Shown here piece by piece: positions 16,485-25,056 of a stretch of DNA of 33,321 nucleotides (position 1 is the stretch's first letter; each line of letters starts with the position of its first letter). The notes beneath the pieces were generated by a model that worked only from the letters and a program-made list of their open reading frames with translations, did no database searches and had not been told where the DNA came from. Source of the stretch: Bacillus sp. 522_BSPC (GTDB lineage Bacteria > Bacillota > Bacilli > Bacillales > Cytobacillaceae); assembly GCF_001076885.1 (NCBI RefSeq), contig NZ_JVDT01000058.1:1-33321 (forward strand). Direction: 5' to 3'. Both the position numbers and the translations under genes were made by a program.

Positions 16485-17252
16485 ATGGAGAAAGTGACCT
16501 ATAGCAACATCCACAAGGAAGGGAAACAAATAATGGAATCTATTAATTGGATCCATGTTCATAATGAGGAAATGTTGCTTCAATATGACAGTAATTTTAT
16601 ACAGTTTAAAACAATGCCTACCATAAGCGAATTTGAGCAGGCGGAGGAATACCTTAAAGTGTTTCACCAAAAGACTGGTCAAAAGCATCTTAAGTTTATT
16701 TTTCCAGAAAACCAAAAGTTTACGAAGGAGCTACAAGAGCATATTGTAAGTAAATGTTATTATGACGTGGGATTTACTGAACTTTATGCGATTAATCCTC
16801 GTGAATTTCCTGTATTGTCTCCTATTGAAGATATTCTTATTCAGAAAGTTACGGAGGAGAATTTTGAGGACTATTTACAATTAGAATATAATCAAGACTT
16901 GAAATATGGAATAGATTATGCAAAAGGAAAAACAGAAGTATATCGGAAAAATTTTAGCAATCCTCATTTCTTGCAGATAATTGCTTATTATAAAGGAAAA
17001 GGGGCTGGTGCTTTAGAAGTAATTCTTGGCTATAAAACAGTCGAAATTGACGGAATCTTTGTAATTGATGAATATCAGCGAAAAGGGATTGCTGCTCGTA
17101 TGCAAAAAATGGTGATGGACTTATTTCCAGATAAGACGATTATCTTGCTGGCAGATGGTGAAGACACACCAAAAGAAATGTATAAAAAGCAAAACTATCA
17201 AAAACAAGGTTTCCAATATGAAGCTTTAAAAGAAAAATTTGATGTTTTATAG
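16485..17252 (+). CDS. GNAT-family N-acetyltransferase
   Basis: 255 aa. The C-terminal half (about 120-255) is a GNAT domain. The acetyl-CoA pyrophosphate loop is in VIDEYQRKGIAARMQKM (Q/RxxGxA pattern), preceded by the strand TVEIDGIFVI and followed by MYKKQNYQKQGFQYEAL, the usual last strand. The N-terminal about 115 residues are a separate helical/beta region of unknown role, as in other two-part Bacillus acetyltransferases. The start ATG 16485 has TAGGAG upstream; ATG 16533 (residue 17) with AAGGAAGGG is an alternative and would give 239 aa. It is 20 bp upstream of the asparaginase gene and probably cotranscribed. The acetyl acceptor is not known. Confidence 0.82.
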   Translation: MEKVTYSNIHKEGKQIMESINWIHVHNEEMLLQYDSNFIQFKTMPTISEFEQAEEYLKVFHQKTGQKHLKFIFPENQKFTKELQEHIVSKCYYDVGFTELYAINPREFPVLSPIEDILIQKVTEENFEDYLQLEYNQDLKYGIDYAKGKTEVYRKNFSNPHFLQIIAYYKGKGAGALEVILGYKTVEIDGIFVIDEYQRKGIAARMQKMVMDLFPDKTIILLADGEDTPKEMYKKQNYQKQGFQYEALKEKFDVL

Positions 17253-17272
17253 ATAAAAAGGAGTCGATTGTA

Positions 17273-18310
17273 TTGAATAAGCCTATACTTGTCTATCGCG
17301 GAAAATATGTAGAAAGTACACATAATATTCATATTGCTGTAGTAAATAAAGAAGGTAGATTGCTATATTCCTATGGAAATCCCAATAGAATGACTTTTCC
17401 TAGATCGTCGATGAAGCCATTTCAAGCGATTCCCCTTTTAGAGACAGGAGCAGCTGATACATATTCATATAGTAATGCAGAAATAGCAATTGCGTGTGCT
17501 TCCCATGCTGGAGAATCCTTCCATCGAGAAACAATTCTTCAGCTGTTAGAAAGATTAGGGATTAAAGAGGATCACCTACAATGTGGAACACATACACCAT
17601 GGAATTTAACAAGCTATAAAGAGCTGTTGAGAAATGGAGGAGATGTGACCCCTGTTTACAGTAATTGTTCTGGAAAGCATACCGGTATGCTTGCTACTGC
17701 TATTCATATGAAGGAAGATATTGCTAATTATCGAGAAGTAGAGCATCCTCATCAGCAGCGAATATTAGAGGCGATAGAAGAAATATGTGATTTTCCAAAA
17801 GAAAAAATAAATCTTAGTGTAGATGGTTGTGGCGTACCAGTCCATCAACTACCTTTATATCATGTAGCACTAGGTTATGCAAGACTAGCGAGCCCTGATT
17901 CTATTAAATCAGAAAAGCGAATAAAGATAGTCAAACGGATAAGAGATAGCATGATGGAATTTCCTGAAATGGTTGGCGGCACAAGCAGATTTGATACGGA
18001 CTTAATGAACGCTTATCAAGGACGGATTGTTTCAAAAGCAGGTGCTGAGGCTGTTCAGTGTATTGGCCTTGTCAAAGAAGGAATCGGAATTGCGATTAAG
18101 GTAGAAGATGGAGGAACACGAGCAGTAAATGTTGCGGCAATGGAGGTTCTAAGTCAGCTAGGCTATAAAGAGGAGGGAATTTTTACAGATTTAGAAAAAT
18201 ATGTGCATACACCAGTGCTAAATGCAAGAAAAGAAAAAATCGGTGAAATACGTGCAAATTTTGATTTGGAACGAGCGTATCAGCTGAAAAATAATGGTAC
18301 AAAGGAGTAG
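17273..18310 (+). CDS. L-asparaginase, rhizobial AnsA/ReAV type (class 3, Asparaginase_II)
   Basis: 345 aa. It hydrolyses asparagine to aspartate and ammonia but is unrelated to the AnsA/AnsB fold of E. coli. The active-site pieces known from Rhizobium etli ReAV are all present: Ser45-x-x-Lys48 in RSSMKPF, Ser77 in CASHAGE with Lys255 in SKAGAEA, and the zinc ligands Cys132 and Lys135 in SNCSGKHTG and Cys186 in VDGCGVP. The first residues YRGKYVESTHNIHIAVV are also family-typical. It starts at TTG 17273, 9 nt after AAAAAGGAG; no ATG is available in place. It lies 20 bp after the acetyltransferase and 4 bp before the CPBP protease, suggesting one operon. No signal peptide, so it is cytoplasmic. 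Confidence 0.9.
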   Translation: MNKPILVYRGKYVESTHNIHIAVVNKEGRLLYSYGNPNRMTFPRSSMKPFQAIPLLETGAADTYSYSNAEIAIACASHAGESFHRETILQLLERLGIKEDHLQCGTHTPWNLTSYKELLRNGGDVTPVYSNCSGKHTGMLATAIHMKEDIANYREVEHPHQQRILEAIEEICDFPKEKINLSVDGCGVPVHQLPLYHVALGYARLASPDSIKSEKRIKIVKRIRDSMMEFPEMVGGTSRFDTDLMNAYQGRIVSKAGAEAVQCIGLVKEGIGIAIKVEDGGTRAVNVAAMEVLSQLGYKEEGIFTDLEKYVHTPVLNARKEKIGEIRANFDLERAYQLKNNGTKE

Positions 18311-18314
18311 ATGA

Positions 18315-19205
18315 ATGAAACATTATTTGAATGTAAAAGAAGGAAACAATAGCTGGCCGCGCTATTTAGCATCTATTTTATTAGCTGTTGGATTTATGAT
18401 TGCTGGTTCTATTGTTTATTTCATCATCGAGTTATTGCGCGTGGAGTTGGACGGGAACGATGCTACATTTATAGATTTGGATACAGGCATGGTTGTCGGC
18501 GGAAATGGCACTATTAGTTTATTAATGACACATATTATTTATATCTTTGCTTTAGTTGGTTTATGGATTGGCGTACGATTTATACACAAAAGAAAATTTC
18601 GAACATTGATTACAGGGGAAGAAAGAGTAAATTGGAAAAAGATTGGCTGGGGATTCGCCATATTTACTGGGCTATTCCTTGTTACATCTGTTATTGATTT
18701 CTTGATAAATGCCCCTGATTATAAGTGGAATAATGTTTCACTTTCTGATTATGTCTTTTTATTCCTTGTCGTTATTCTTTTTGTTCCAATTCAAACAACG
18801 GTAGAAGAGCTTTTATTTAGGGGATTATTACTACAATGGGTAGGAAAAAAACTAAAAAATCCTATTTTATTAGCACTAATTGTTGGACTAATTTTTGGAT
18901 CTTTGCATTTTACTAATCCTGAAATGAATGATTCTGCCATATTAGTAGGCTTAGATTATTTGCTTGCAGGATTTGCTTTAACCTTTATAGCTGTAAAAAC
19001 AGGCAGTTTAGAGCTATCCATTGGTGCACATGCGGCAAATAATATGATGATCTTCTTATTATTTACATATGATGATTCAGTTGCAGGTGATATCCCAAGT
19101 CTTTTTAGAATTATTGATACAAGTCCATTGTATTCGTTGATCTGGTCCATTGTCATTTTTGTTGCTTTTTATTTAATATGTAGGAAAAAATATGAAGTAA
19201 GATAA
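18315..19205 (+). CDS. CPBP-family intramembrane glutamic protease (Abi/CAAX)
   Basis: 296 aa polytopic membrane protein with about 7-8 hydrophobic helices (first about 17-42, last about 270-290). The CPBP catalytic motifs are intact: Glu164-Glu165-x-x-x-Arg169 in TVEELLFRG, His198 in FGSLHF, and His239-x-x-x-Asn243 in GAHAANN. In bacteria this family cleaves or processes peptides within the membrane, for example in bacteriocin self-immunity or prenyl-type protein maturation; the substrate here is unknown. It is 4 bp after the asparaginase stop, with AAGGAG just before the ATG, and a terminator follows at 19241. No bacteriocin gene is nearby. Confidence 0.88.
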   Translation: MKHYLNVKEGNNSWPRYLASILLAVGFMIAGSIVYFIIELLRVELDGNDATFIDLDTGMVVGGNGTISLLMTHIIYIFALVGLWIGVRFIHKRKFRTLITGEERVNWKKIGWGFAIFTGLFLVTSVIDFLINAPDYKWNNVSLSDYVFLFLVVILFVPIQTTVEELLFRGLLLQWVGKKLKNPILLALIVGLIFGSLHFTNPEMNDSAILVGLDYLLAGFALTFIAVKTGSLELSIGAHAANNMMIFLLFTYDDSVAGDIPSLFRIIDTSPLYSLIWSIVIFVAFYLICRKKYEVR

Positions 19206-19240
19206 GCGGTTATTTATTCAGCTAAAAGAATAGGAAGAAG

Positions 19241-19272
19241 AAAATGGTCTATCTATGTAGGCCATTTTTTTT
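19241..19272 (+). terminator. Intrinsic terminator after the CPBP protease
   Basis: AAATGGTCTA (19242-19251) pairs with TAGGCCATTT (19258-19267), one G-T pair, loop TCTATG, then T8. Confidence 0.85.
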
Positions 19273-19299
19273 GCAAGGAGAAATGATAATTAGTCATTT

Positions 19300-19313
19300 A
19301 GAACAAATGTTCT
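19300..19313 (+). promoter_or_regulatory. LexA/DinR-like box upstream of isp
   Basis: AGAACAAATGTTCT contains GAAC-N4-GTTC with purine/pyrimidine positions as in the Bacillus SOS box (CGAACRNRYGTTCG). Only the outermost C and G differ. It ends 5 bp before the predicted -35. Confidence 0.4.
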
Positions 19314-19317
19314 TAAT

Positions 19318-19346
19318 TTGAGTCTTAAGCCTCTTATCAAAATAAT
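19318..19346 (+). promoter_or_regulatory. Probable sigma-A promoter of the intracellular subtilisin gene
   Basis: TTGAGT (19318-19323), 17-bp spacer, AATAAT (19341-19346). Four of six and five of six consensus positions match. The gene start is about 50 bp downstream of the predicted transcription start. Confidence 0.5.
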
Positions 19347-19402
19347 TCGGAATTGTTAAAATATTTATTGTGTTAGTGATTCTATTATTAGGAGGCTGTT
19401 AT

Positions 19403-20368
19403 ATGAAAAAAAAATGTAGAGTAATTCCTTATCAAGTGAAAGAAGTATTGGATCTATCAACAGAAATACCAAAAGGAATTGAACTAATTCAAGCACCTGA
19501 TTTATGGAATAAAACAAAAGGAAAAGGGATAACCATTGCCATCTTGGATACTGGGTGTGATATAAATCATCCAGATTTGCAAGAACGGATTATAGGTGGG
19601 AAAAACTTTACCGATGATGACAACGGCAGTCCGGAAGTTTATATGGATTATAATGGGCATGGGACACATGTTGCTGGAACAATTGGGGCATCAGGAAAAG
19701 ACAGCGGATTGACAGGAGTTGCGCCAGAAGTTTCTCTTTTAATTGTAAAGGTTTTAAATGGACAAGGTACTGGGCAATATGATTGGATTATAAACGGAAT
19801 TTATTATGCCATTGAGCAAGGGGCAGATATTATTTCCATGAGTCTTGGTGGACCTGAGGATGTAGCAGAATTACATGAGGCAGTGAAAAAAGCTGTCGAA
19901 GCCCAAATTCTCGTCGTGTGTGCAGCGGGGAATGAAGGGGATGGCCTAGATTCAACCGAAGAATTAGGATATCCGGCTGCCTATAATGAAGTGATAAGTG
20001 TTGGTGCCGTAGACTTAGAGCGAAATTCTTCTCGTTTTTCCAATTCGAATCGAGAAGTTGATTTAGTAGCTCCTGGGGAAGAAATTCTCTCTACCTTTTT
20101 AGATGGGAAATACGCAAGCCTAACAGGAACCTCGATGGCTGCCCCTCATGTGAGCGGTGCTTTAGCATTAATTAAATTAATTAGTAATGAAGCTTTTGAA
20201 CGAAATTTAACAGAGCCAGAAATTTATGCTCAATTAATTAAAAGAACCATCCCATTAGGAAATAAACCAAGCATAGAAGGCAATGGAATTCTCTATTTAA
20301 CGGCTCCAGATGAATTAAAGGAAAAACTCCAATCAGCAGTCCAATTACTAGTTGCTAATAGCTATTAA
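19403..20368 (+). CDS. isp: Intracellular subtilisin (major intracellular serine protease)
   Basis: 321 aa subtilisin-family protease without a signal peptide. The catalytic triad is Asp49 (AILDTGCD), His86 (YNGHGTHVAG) and Ser244 (GTSMAAPH), with oxyanion Asn177 in AAGNEGD. Residues 1-20 hold the short inhibitory extension typical of intracellular subtilisins, here CRVIPYQV where B. subtilis has LIPY. The body (IIGGKNFTDDD, SLLIVKV, DIISMSLGGP, EFGYLTAPDELKEK-like end) follows B. subtilis IspA closely, as I recall it. It degrades cytoplasmic proteins in stationary phase or sporulation after removal of the N-terminal extension. A TTG at 19370 extends the frame, but ATG 19403 is 7 nt after GGAGG. 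It forms a single-gene unit ending at a strong terminator. Confidence 0.93.
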   Translation: MKKKCRVIPYQVKEVLDLSTEIPKGIELIQAPDLWNKTKGKGITIAILDTGCDINHPDLQERIIGGKNFTDDDNGSPEVYMDYNGHGTHVAGTIGASGKDSGLTGVAPEVSLLIVKVLNGQGTGQYDWIINGIYYAIEQGADIISMSLGGPEDVAELHEAVKKAVEAQILVVCAAGNEGDGLDSTEELGYPAAYNEVISVGAVDLERNSSRFSNSNREVDLVAPGEEILSTFLDGKYASLTGTSMAAPHVSGALALIKLISNEAFERNLTEPEIYAQLIKRTIPLGNKPSIEGNGILYLTAPDELKEKLQSAVQLLVANSY

Positions 20369-20399
20369 AAGGAATAAACTTTCAAAATAAATCTATTTT

Positions 20400-20441
20400 A
20401 GTGGACAAGCTTCTTGAAAGTGGGAGTTTGTCCACTTTTTT
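20400..20441 (+). terminator. Intrinsic terminator after isp
   Basis: AGTGGACAA (20400-20408) pairs with TTGTCCACT (20428-20436); GCTTC/GGAGT extends the stem to 14 bp, and T6 follows. Confidence 0.88.
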
Positions 20442-20598
20442 ATAGCGGAAAAAAGATTAAATAGTCAAAAATCAAAAATATTTTCCAAAAATGCCAATCC
20501 AATCAATACACAATCATTCATACATATATAAACAAAACTTCTACCTAATTTTACAATACTCCCATAATAGAAATGTTATGAAAAAAGTAGTAAAGTGT

Positions 20599-20625
20599 AA
20601 GGAGGTATTTGTGCGTAACTTGTAA
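20599..20625 (+). other. Possible four-residue leader peptide with strong ribosome site
   Basis: AAGGAGGT (20599-20606), the best ribosome site in the window, is followed 4 nt later by GTG-CGT-AAC-TTG-TAA (Met-Arg-Asn-Leu). It lies 22 bp upstream of the helicase start. It may be a minimal ORF that tunes translation, or chance. Confidence 0.3.
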
Positions 20626-20646
20626 TATTAAAAGAAGGAGATTAGA

Positions 20647-23600
20647 TTGTTGAATATCGTTATTACACGAAAAATGGTCCTGGAGATGTGTGGTCCTGTT
20701 TCTTTAAAAAGAGGCGAGGCATTTTCAAAGAATCATAAGGTGTTGTTTAAAGAATATAGAGAAGACTACTGTGAAGCATTCGTTCAAGCAGCAGAAGACT
20801 TTGCTGTAATGGTGGCTGTAGAAGCTGGTGAAATAAAAGCGAATTGTTCTTGTCCAAAGCTAGCTTCCTTTCAAAAAGAATGTCAGCATATTGCAGCTGT
20901 TTTGCTGGAGATTAAGAAATTTCAGCTGAGTGGCAAGGAGCCTGCTACTATGCAAGAAACGAATACAAATGTATCAGATGATTTTTTTGCTTTATTTAAT
21001 CAGACTAGTTTTCCTTCACCAAAGAAACAACGCCACTTTGAGAAAAGAGAAGTAGTTCCAGTTGAATTTTTGATGAAAATTATTCCAGTTGGATCAGAAG
21101 CGAATATGTTTGGCATCGAAATTCACCTTTTATCCAATAAAATAAAAAACATTCGTCAATTTTTAGAAGTAATAAATGCCGGCAATATGTATCAATATGC
21201 TCTGGGGCAGAATTTTGACCCAAAGTTACACTGTGTAAAGGAAGAAAGTGAAGCAATTCTTCAAGAATTATGGAAAGTGGTAAGCGATGAATCCATTTTC
21301 TTGAATCATCACAACGAAATGGACAACATAGGGGAAGAAGATACTTTATTAATACCTCCATCTTCTTGGATTTCCCTTCGTTCACACTGGAAGGAATTAA
21401 GTTTTTTAGAAGAATATAGTGGAACTAGAATGCCTTTGCAAGTTTCTCGGGAACCACTCCCACTAACATTTCACTTATATCAGCAGGACACAGGAAGCTA
21501 TCAATTGAATGTTCAAGGAATGGAATCTATTCTGTTCTTGCATCAATATTATGCAGTCATGATTGACGGAAATGTCATTCAATTGGAATCAGAGGATTTT
21601 AACAGGCTTGTGGAAATGAAAAGAATGACAGAGAAGGTTGGCAAGAATTATATCCCTATTGCAAACAATCAAATAGACTTCTTTTTAGAAAATGTTGCTC
21701 CAGGCTTGAAAAAATTAGGGGAAGTTCAATTGGAGAAAGAACTTTCAAAAAAAATAGGAAAAGCGCCCCTGCAAGCAGAGCTCTATTTAGATAGAGTAAA
21801 TAATCGATTGTTGGCAAGTTTAGAATTCCGCTATGAAAATATCGTCATTAATCCAGTTCATGAACGAGATAAAGACATCGATGGAGTGCTTCTTCGAGAT
21901 TGGAAAAAAGAAGAAGTGATATTGGAGCTGATGGATGGAAGTTCATTTGCGAAAACGGATAGTGGATATATGCTTTATAACGAAGAATTAGAGTTTGATT
22001 TTTTGTATTACGTATTACCGAAGTTGCAAAAGCTTGTAAAAGTCTATGCAACAACAGCGATTAGAAATAGAATTTTTAAGGAAAAAACTTGGCCACGGTT
22101 TTCGGTGAAATTAAAAAAGGATCGGATTAATTGGCTAGAGTTTAAATTTGAGATGGAAGGATTTCCGGAACGAGAAATAAAAGGACTGTTAGCTGCTTTA
22201 GAAGAAAAGCGAAAATATTATCGTTTACAGGATGGCTCTCTTTTTGCCTTAAAAACGCGAGAGATGGAGGAAATTCAACGTTATCTTCTTTCCCCACAAA
22301 TCAAAGACAAGGATTTTGTCAGCGGATTTGAACTGACCCTTTTAGAAAGCTTATCTTTTATAGAGGAAGACCGAAAGATATTTAAACTAGATGAATCCTA
22401 TCAACAGTTGATAGAATCACTTCTGCATCCAGAAACATTAATGATTAAGGTTCCCGCTGTTTTAGAGGATGTCCTGAAATCGTACCAGAAGGATGGGTAT
22501 AGGTGGATGAAAACTTTAGCGAAATTCCACTTCGGCGGAATTTTAGCAGACGATATGGGGTTGGGAAAAACGCTTCAAAGTATTGCCTTTATCATGTCTG
22601 AATTACCAGTGATTCGAAAATCAAAGCAAAAAGTGCTAGTCGTTTGCCCATCGTCGCTCCTTTATAATTGGCAGAGAGAAATCATGAAGTTCGCTCCAAC
22701 TATTCAATGTCTTGTCCTTGATGGGAACAAGAAGGAGCGGGCACAGTTACAAATGGATTTAGAAAATATCGATGTTCTGATAACGTCATATCCATTAATT
22801 AGACAAGATATTCAATGGTATGAACAGCAATCTCTCCATACTGTTTTCTTTGATGAGGCACAGTATTTCAAAAATCCACTTTCGCAAACAGCTAAATCAG
22901 TGAAAAAAATAAAGGCAATAAATCGTTTTGCCTTAACAGGAACACCGCTTGAGAATTCCATTGAAGAGCTGTGGTCTATTTTTCATATTGTATTTCCTGA
23001 GTTATTGAAGGGGTTAAAGGAATACGCAAATCTTACTAATAAGCAGATTGCGAAAAAAATAAGACCCTTTATGCTGCGACGGTTAAAAGAGGATGTATTA
23101 GCAGAACTACCGGAGAAAAGACAGTGGAGCGAAATGGTGGAATTGTTACCAGAGCAAAAAAGACTATACGCAGCATATTTGTCAAAACTAAGGCATGATG
23201 CTCTAAAGCACTTAAACAAAGATACATTGCGAAAAAATAAGATTAGAATTCTTGCTGGGTTGACGAGGCTACGACAAATATGCTGCCATCCTGCCCTATT
23301 TGTAGAAAATTATGAGGGTGGATCAGCCAAGTTAGCGCATTTAATGGAATTAATGGAAGAATCGCAACGTTCGAATCGAAGAGTACTGATTTTTTCGCAA
23401 TTTACCAGTATGCTGGATATTATCGGACAGGAATTAGCGAAGAAGGGTTTGTCGTTCTTTTATTTGGATGGAAATACTCCCTCTGATGAAAGAGTGGAAT
23501 TATGTCATCGCTATAATTTGGGAGAACGAGACTACTTTTTGATAAGCTTAAAAGCAGGGGGAACAGGATTAAATTTAATGACAGCTGATACAGTTATTCT

Positions 23601-23832
23601 ATATGATACATGGTGGAATCCTGCAGTTGAAGAGCAAGCTGCAGATCGTGCGCATAGGATGGGGCAAGAAAATATTGTTGATGTCATCAAATTATTCTCC
23701 AAAGGAACAATAGAAGAGAAAATATTTGAACTACAGGAAAAGAAAAAAAGTTTAGTGGATGAAATTATTGATACAGATGAAAAAATGATATCGTCCATAA
23801 CAGAAGAAGATATCATGGAATTATTAAGCTAG
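20647..23832 (+). CDS. SWIM zinc-finger SNF2-family helicase/ATPase
   Basis: 1061 aa. The N-terminus has a SWIM zinc motif (Cys67, Cys69, Cys79, His81: CxC-x9-CxH). A long bacterial SNF2-associated region (about 120-580) follows. The SNF2/helicase core spans about 590-1060: motif I DDMGLGKT near 637-644, motif II DEAQ near 736 (Gln in place of the more usual His), motif III LTGTPLENS, motif V KAGGTGLNL and motif VI DRAHRMGQ near 1000. Such proteins translocate on double-stranded DNA, probably to remodel DNA-protein or transcription complexes; no nuclease domain is present. It starts at TTG 20647, 6 nt after AAGGAG (TTG 20650 is equally possible). It forms a single-gene unit with a terminator at 23854. 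Confidence 0.9.
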   Translation: MLNIVITRKMVLEMCGPVSLKRGEAFSKNHKVLFKEYREDYCEAFVQAAEDFAVMVAVEAGEIKANCSCPKLASFQKECQHIAAVLLEIKKFQLSGKEPATMQETNTNVSDDFFALFNQTSFPSPKKQRHFEKREVVPVEFLMKIIPVGSEANMFGIEIHLLSNKIKNIRQFLEVINAGNMYQYALGQNFDPKLHCVKEESEAILQELWKVVSDESIFLNHHNEMDNIGEEDTLLIPPSSWISLRSHWKELSFLEEYSGTRMPLQVSREPLPLTFHLYQQDTGSYQLNVQGMESILFLHQYYAVMIDGNVIQLESEDFNRLVEMKRMTEKVGKNYIPIANNQIDFFLENVAPGLKKLGEVQLEKELSKKIGKAPLQAELYLDRVNNRLLASLEFRYENIVINPVHERDKDIDGVLLRDWKKEEVILELMDGSSFAKTDSGYMLYNEELEFDFLYYVLPKLQKLVKVYATTAIRNRIFKEKTWPRFSVKLKKDRINWLEFKFEMEGFPEREIKGLLAALEEKRKYYRLQDGSLFALKTREMEEIQRYLLSPQIKDKDFVSGFELTLLESLSFIEEDRKIFKLDESYQQLIESLLHPETLMIKVPAVLEDVLKSYQKDGYRWMKTLAKFHFGGILADDMGLGKTLQSIAFIMSELPVIRKSKQKVLVVCPSSLLYNWQREIMKFAPTIQCLVLDGNKKERAQLQMDLENIDVLITSYPLIRQDIQWYEQQSLHTVFFDEAQYFKNPLSQTAKSVKKIKAINRFALTGTPLENSIEELWSIFHIVFPELLKGLKEYANLTNKQIAKKIRPFMLRRLKEDVLAELPEKRQWSEMVELLPEQKRLYAAYLSKLRHDALKHLNKDTLRKNKIRILAGLTRLRQICCHPALFVENYEGGSAKLAHLMELMEESQRSNRRVLIFSQFTSMLDIIGQELAKKGLSFFYLDGNTPSDERVELCHRYNLGERDYFLISLKAGGTGLNLMTADTVILYDTWWNPAVEEQAADRAHRMGQENIVDVIKLFSKGTIEEKIFELQEKKKSLVDEIIDTDEKMISSITEEDIMELLS

Positions 23833-23853
23833 AAAAATAGCAGTATAATTAGA

Positions 23854-23893
23854 AGAAGACCAGAACCTTCGTAAAAGGACTGGTCTTCTTTTG
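23854..23893 (+). terminator. Intrinsic terminator after the SNF2 gene (near convergent gene end)
   Basis: AGAAGACCAG (23854-23863) pairs with CTGGTCTTCT (23880-23889), inner CCTT/AAGG, followed by TTTT. The converging minus-strand gene ends at 23902, so it may serve both directions. Confidence 0.8.
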
Positions 23894-23901
23894 TGATTCT
23901 G

Positions 23902-24066
23902 TCATTCTTCTTTTTGTTTTGGAAATCGTTTGGCTTTTTTGGCAGATTCACGAAGCAAATACTCTATATGACTGTTAATGCTGCGGAAATCATCTGCAGC
24001 CCATTTTTGCAGTACTTCGTATAGCTCTGGATCAATGCGTAATGGAAAGCTTTTTTTCTTCGTCAT
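23902..24066 (-). CDS. Small ribbon-helix-helix (Arc-like) DNA-binding protein
   Basis: 54 aa, below usual gene-finder size. The sequence starts MTKKKSFPLRIDPELYEVLQ: a short beta strand (KSFPLRI), helix A (DPELYEVLQKWAADD) and helix B (SINSHIEYLLRESAKKA), the ribbon-helix-helix pattern of Arc/MetJ proteins, with a basic tail. ATG 24066 lies 12 nt after the SPFH gene stop, with a weak GAGTGG ribosome site, so it is probably translated from the SPFH transcript. As I recall, similar proteins accompany SPFH genes in other Bacillaceae. It may be a transcriptional regulator of that gene or an antitoxin-like protein, but no toxin is adjacent. Confidence 0.8.
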   Translation of the reverse strand: MTKKKSFPLRIDPELYEVLQKWAADDFRSINSHIEYLLRESAKKAKRFPKQKEE

Positions 24067-24078
24067 TTATACCACTCA

Positions 24079-24921
24079 TTAATATAAAGTACCTGTATTA
24101 ATTACAGGAGTTGTAGGATTTTCTGAGACAATCGCGACAAGTAGATTATTTACTAATTGTACCTTTCTTTCATCATCTAATTCAATGATTTTATCCTGCT
24201 CTAATTGGTTAATGGCCATTTGCGCCATTCCAACAGCTCCTTCTACAATTTTCTGACGAGCAGAAATAATCGCAGATGCTTGCTGACGCTGCAGCATTGC
24301 TTGAGCAATTTCAGTAGAATAGGCTAAATGAGTTAATCTTGCTTCGATTACTTCGACTCCAGCAAGGTCTAGTCGAGCTTGTAATTCGGTTGTAAGCTCG
24401 TTAGAGACTTCCTCTGCATTCCCTCTTAATGTTAATTCCACATTTTCAAAGGTATCATACGGGTATTTCGTCGCAACATGTCGTATGGCTGTTTCGCTTT
24501 GGATCTCTACAAATTCCTCATAATTGTCCACATCGAAAATTGCCTTAGCTGAATCGATTACTTTAAAAACGATAACAGCAGCTATCTCGATTGGATTTCC
24601 ATCGACATCATTTACTTTCAATCGCTTACTGTTAAAATTGCGCACACGTAAGGAAATTGTTTTTCTTAAAGTTAGTGGAATCGTTAAAAATAACCCACTG
24701 CTACGAATAGAACCTAAATACTTACCGAAAAAGGTGACAACTACAGCCTGATTTGGTTGAATAATGGTGATTCCACTACCAAGAAGAGCAGCTAATAATA
24801 TAAACGGAATTCCTACAGCTGGAAGTTCTTGTATAAGAAAATAGGTACCAAGAAAAAGAGAGATGGCAATAAGAAGAACACCGATAAATCCATTAAAATG
24901 AAATGCATTTTTTTCTTTCAA
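24079..24921 (-). CDS. SPFH/band-7 (prohibitin-like) membrane protein
   Basis: About 280 aa. Two N-terminal hydrophobic helices (about 9-30 and 36-52) anchor it. The SPFH domain follows (about 52-200: QPNQAVVVTFFGKYLGSIRSSGLF, RVRNFNSKRLKVNDVDGNPIEI, AIRHVATKYPYD, ARLDLAGVEVIEARLTHLAYSTEIAQAML), then a C-terminal helical segment rich in Ala and Gln. SPFH proteins assemble into membrane scaffolds or microdomains; the exact role here is unknown. The frame opens at GTG 24930, but that codon is part of the ribosome site AGGAG, so TTG 24921, 8 nt downstream, is chosen. A good promoter lies at 24957-24985, and the gene is followed 12 bp later by the ribbon-helix-helix gene. Confidence 0.88.
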   Translation of the reverse strand: MKEKNAFHFNGFIGVLLIAISLFLGTYFLIQELPAVGIPFILLAALLGSGITIIQPNQAVVVTFFGKYLGSIRSSGLFLTIPLTLRKTISLRVRNFNSKRLKVNDVDGNPIEIAAVIVFKVIDSAKAIFDVDNYEEFVEIQSETAIRHVATKYPYDTFENVELTLRGNAEEVSNELTTELQARLDLAGVEVIEARLTHLAYSTEIAQAMLQRQQASAIISARQKIVEGAVGMAQMAINQLEQDKIIELDDERKVQLVNNLLVAIVSENPTTPVINTGTLY

Positions 24922-24956
24922 ATGAATCACTCCTATAATTTCAATTTGATATAATT

Positions 24957-24985
24957 ATGATATCACTTTTGTATAATATTGTAAA
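24957..24985 (-). promoter_or_regulatory. Sigma-A promoter of the SPFH operon
   Basis: On the minus strand TTTACA (24985-24980), 17-bp spacer, TATCAT (24962-24957). It sits about 36 bp upstream of the chosen start. Confidence 0.65.
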
Positions 24986-25008
24986 ATATTTTGTTGAGAA
25001 ATAAGCAT

Positions 25009-25033
25009 AAAAAAAGAGATAGTTAGCTATCTC
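25009..25033 (-). terminator. Intrinsic terminator after dpaA
   Basis: On the minus strand GAGATAG (25033-25027) pairs with CTATCTC (25022-25016), loop CTAA, followed by T7. Confidence 0.85.
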
Positions 25034-25056
25034 CAAATCGATTTACACTATTATTC

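Noticed and set aside
16395-16715. Minus-strand 106-codon frame overlapping the acetyltransferase start
   Set aside because: It consists mostly of AT-rich spacer and antisense of a GNAT gene; the hydrophobic composition is typical of such shadows.
21080-21385. 101-codon minus-strand frame inside the SNF2 helicase gene
   Set aside because: It is fully antisense to a continuous, motif-supported gene and has unconvincing composition. The other antisense frames in this gene were rejected for the same reason.
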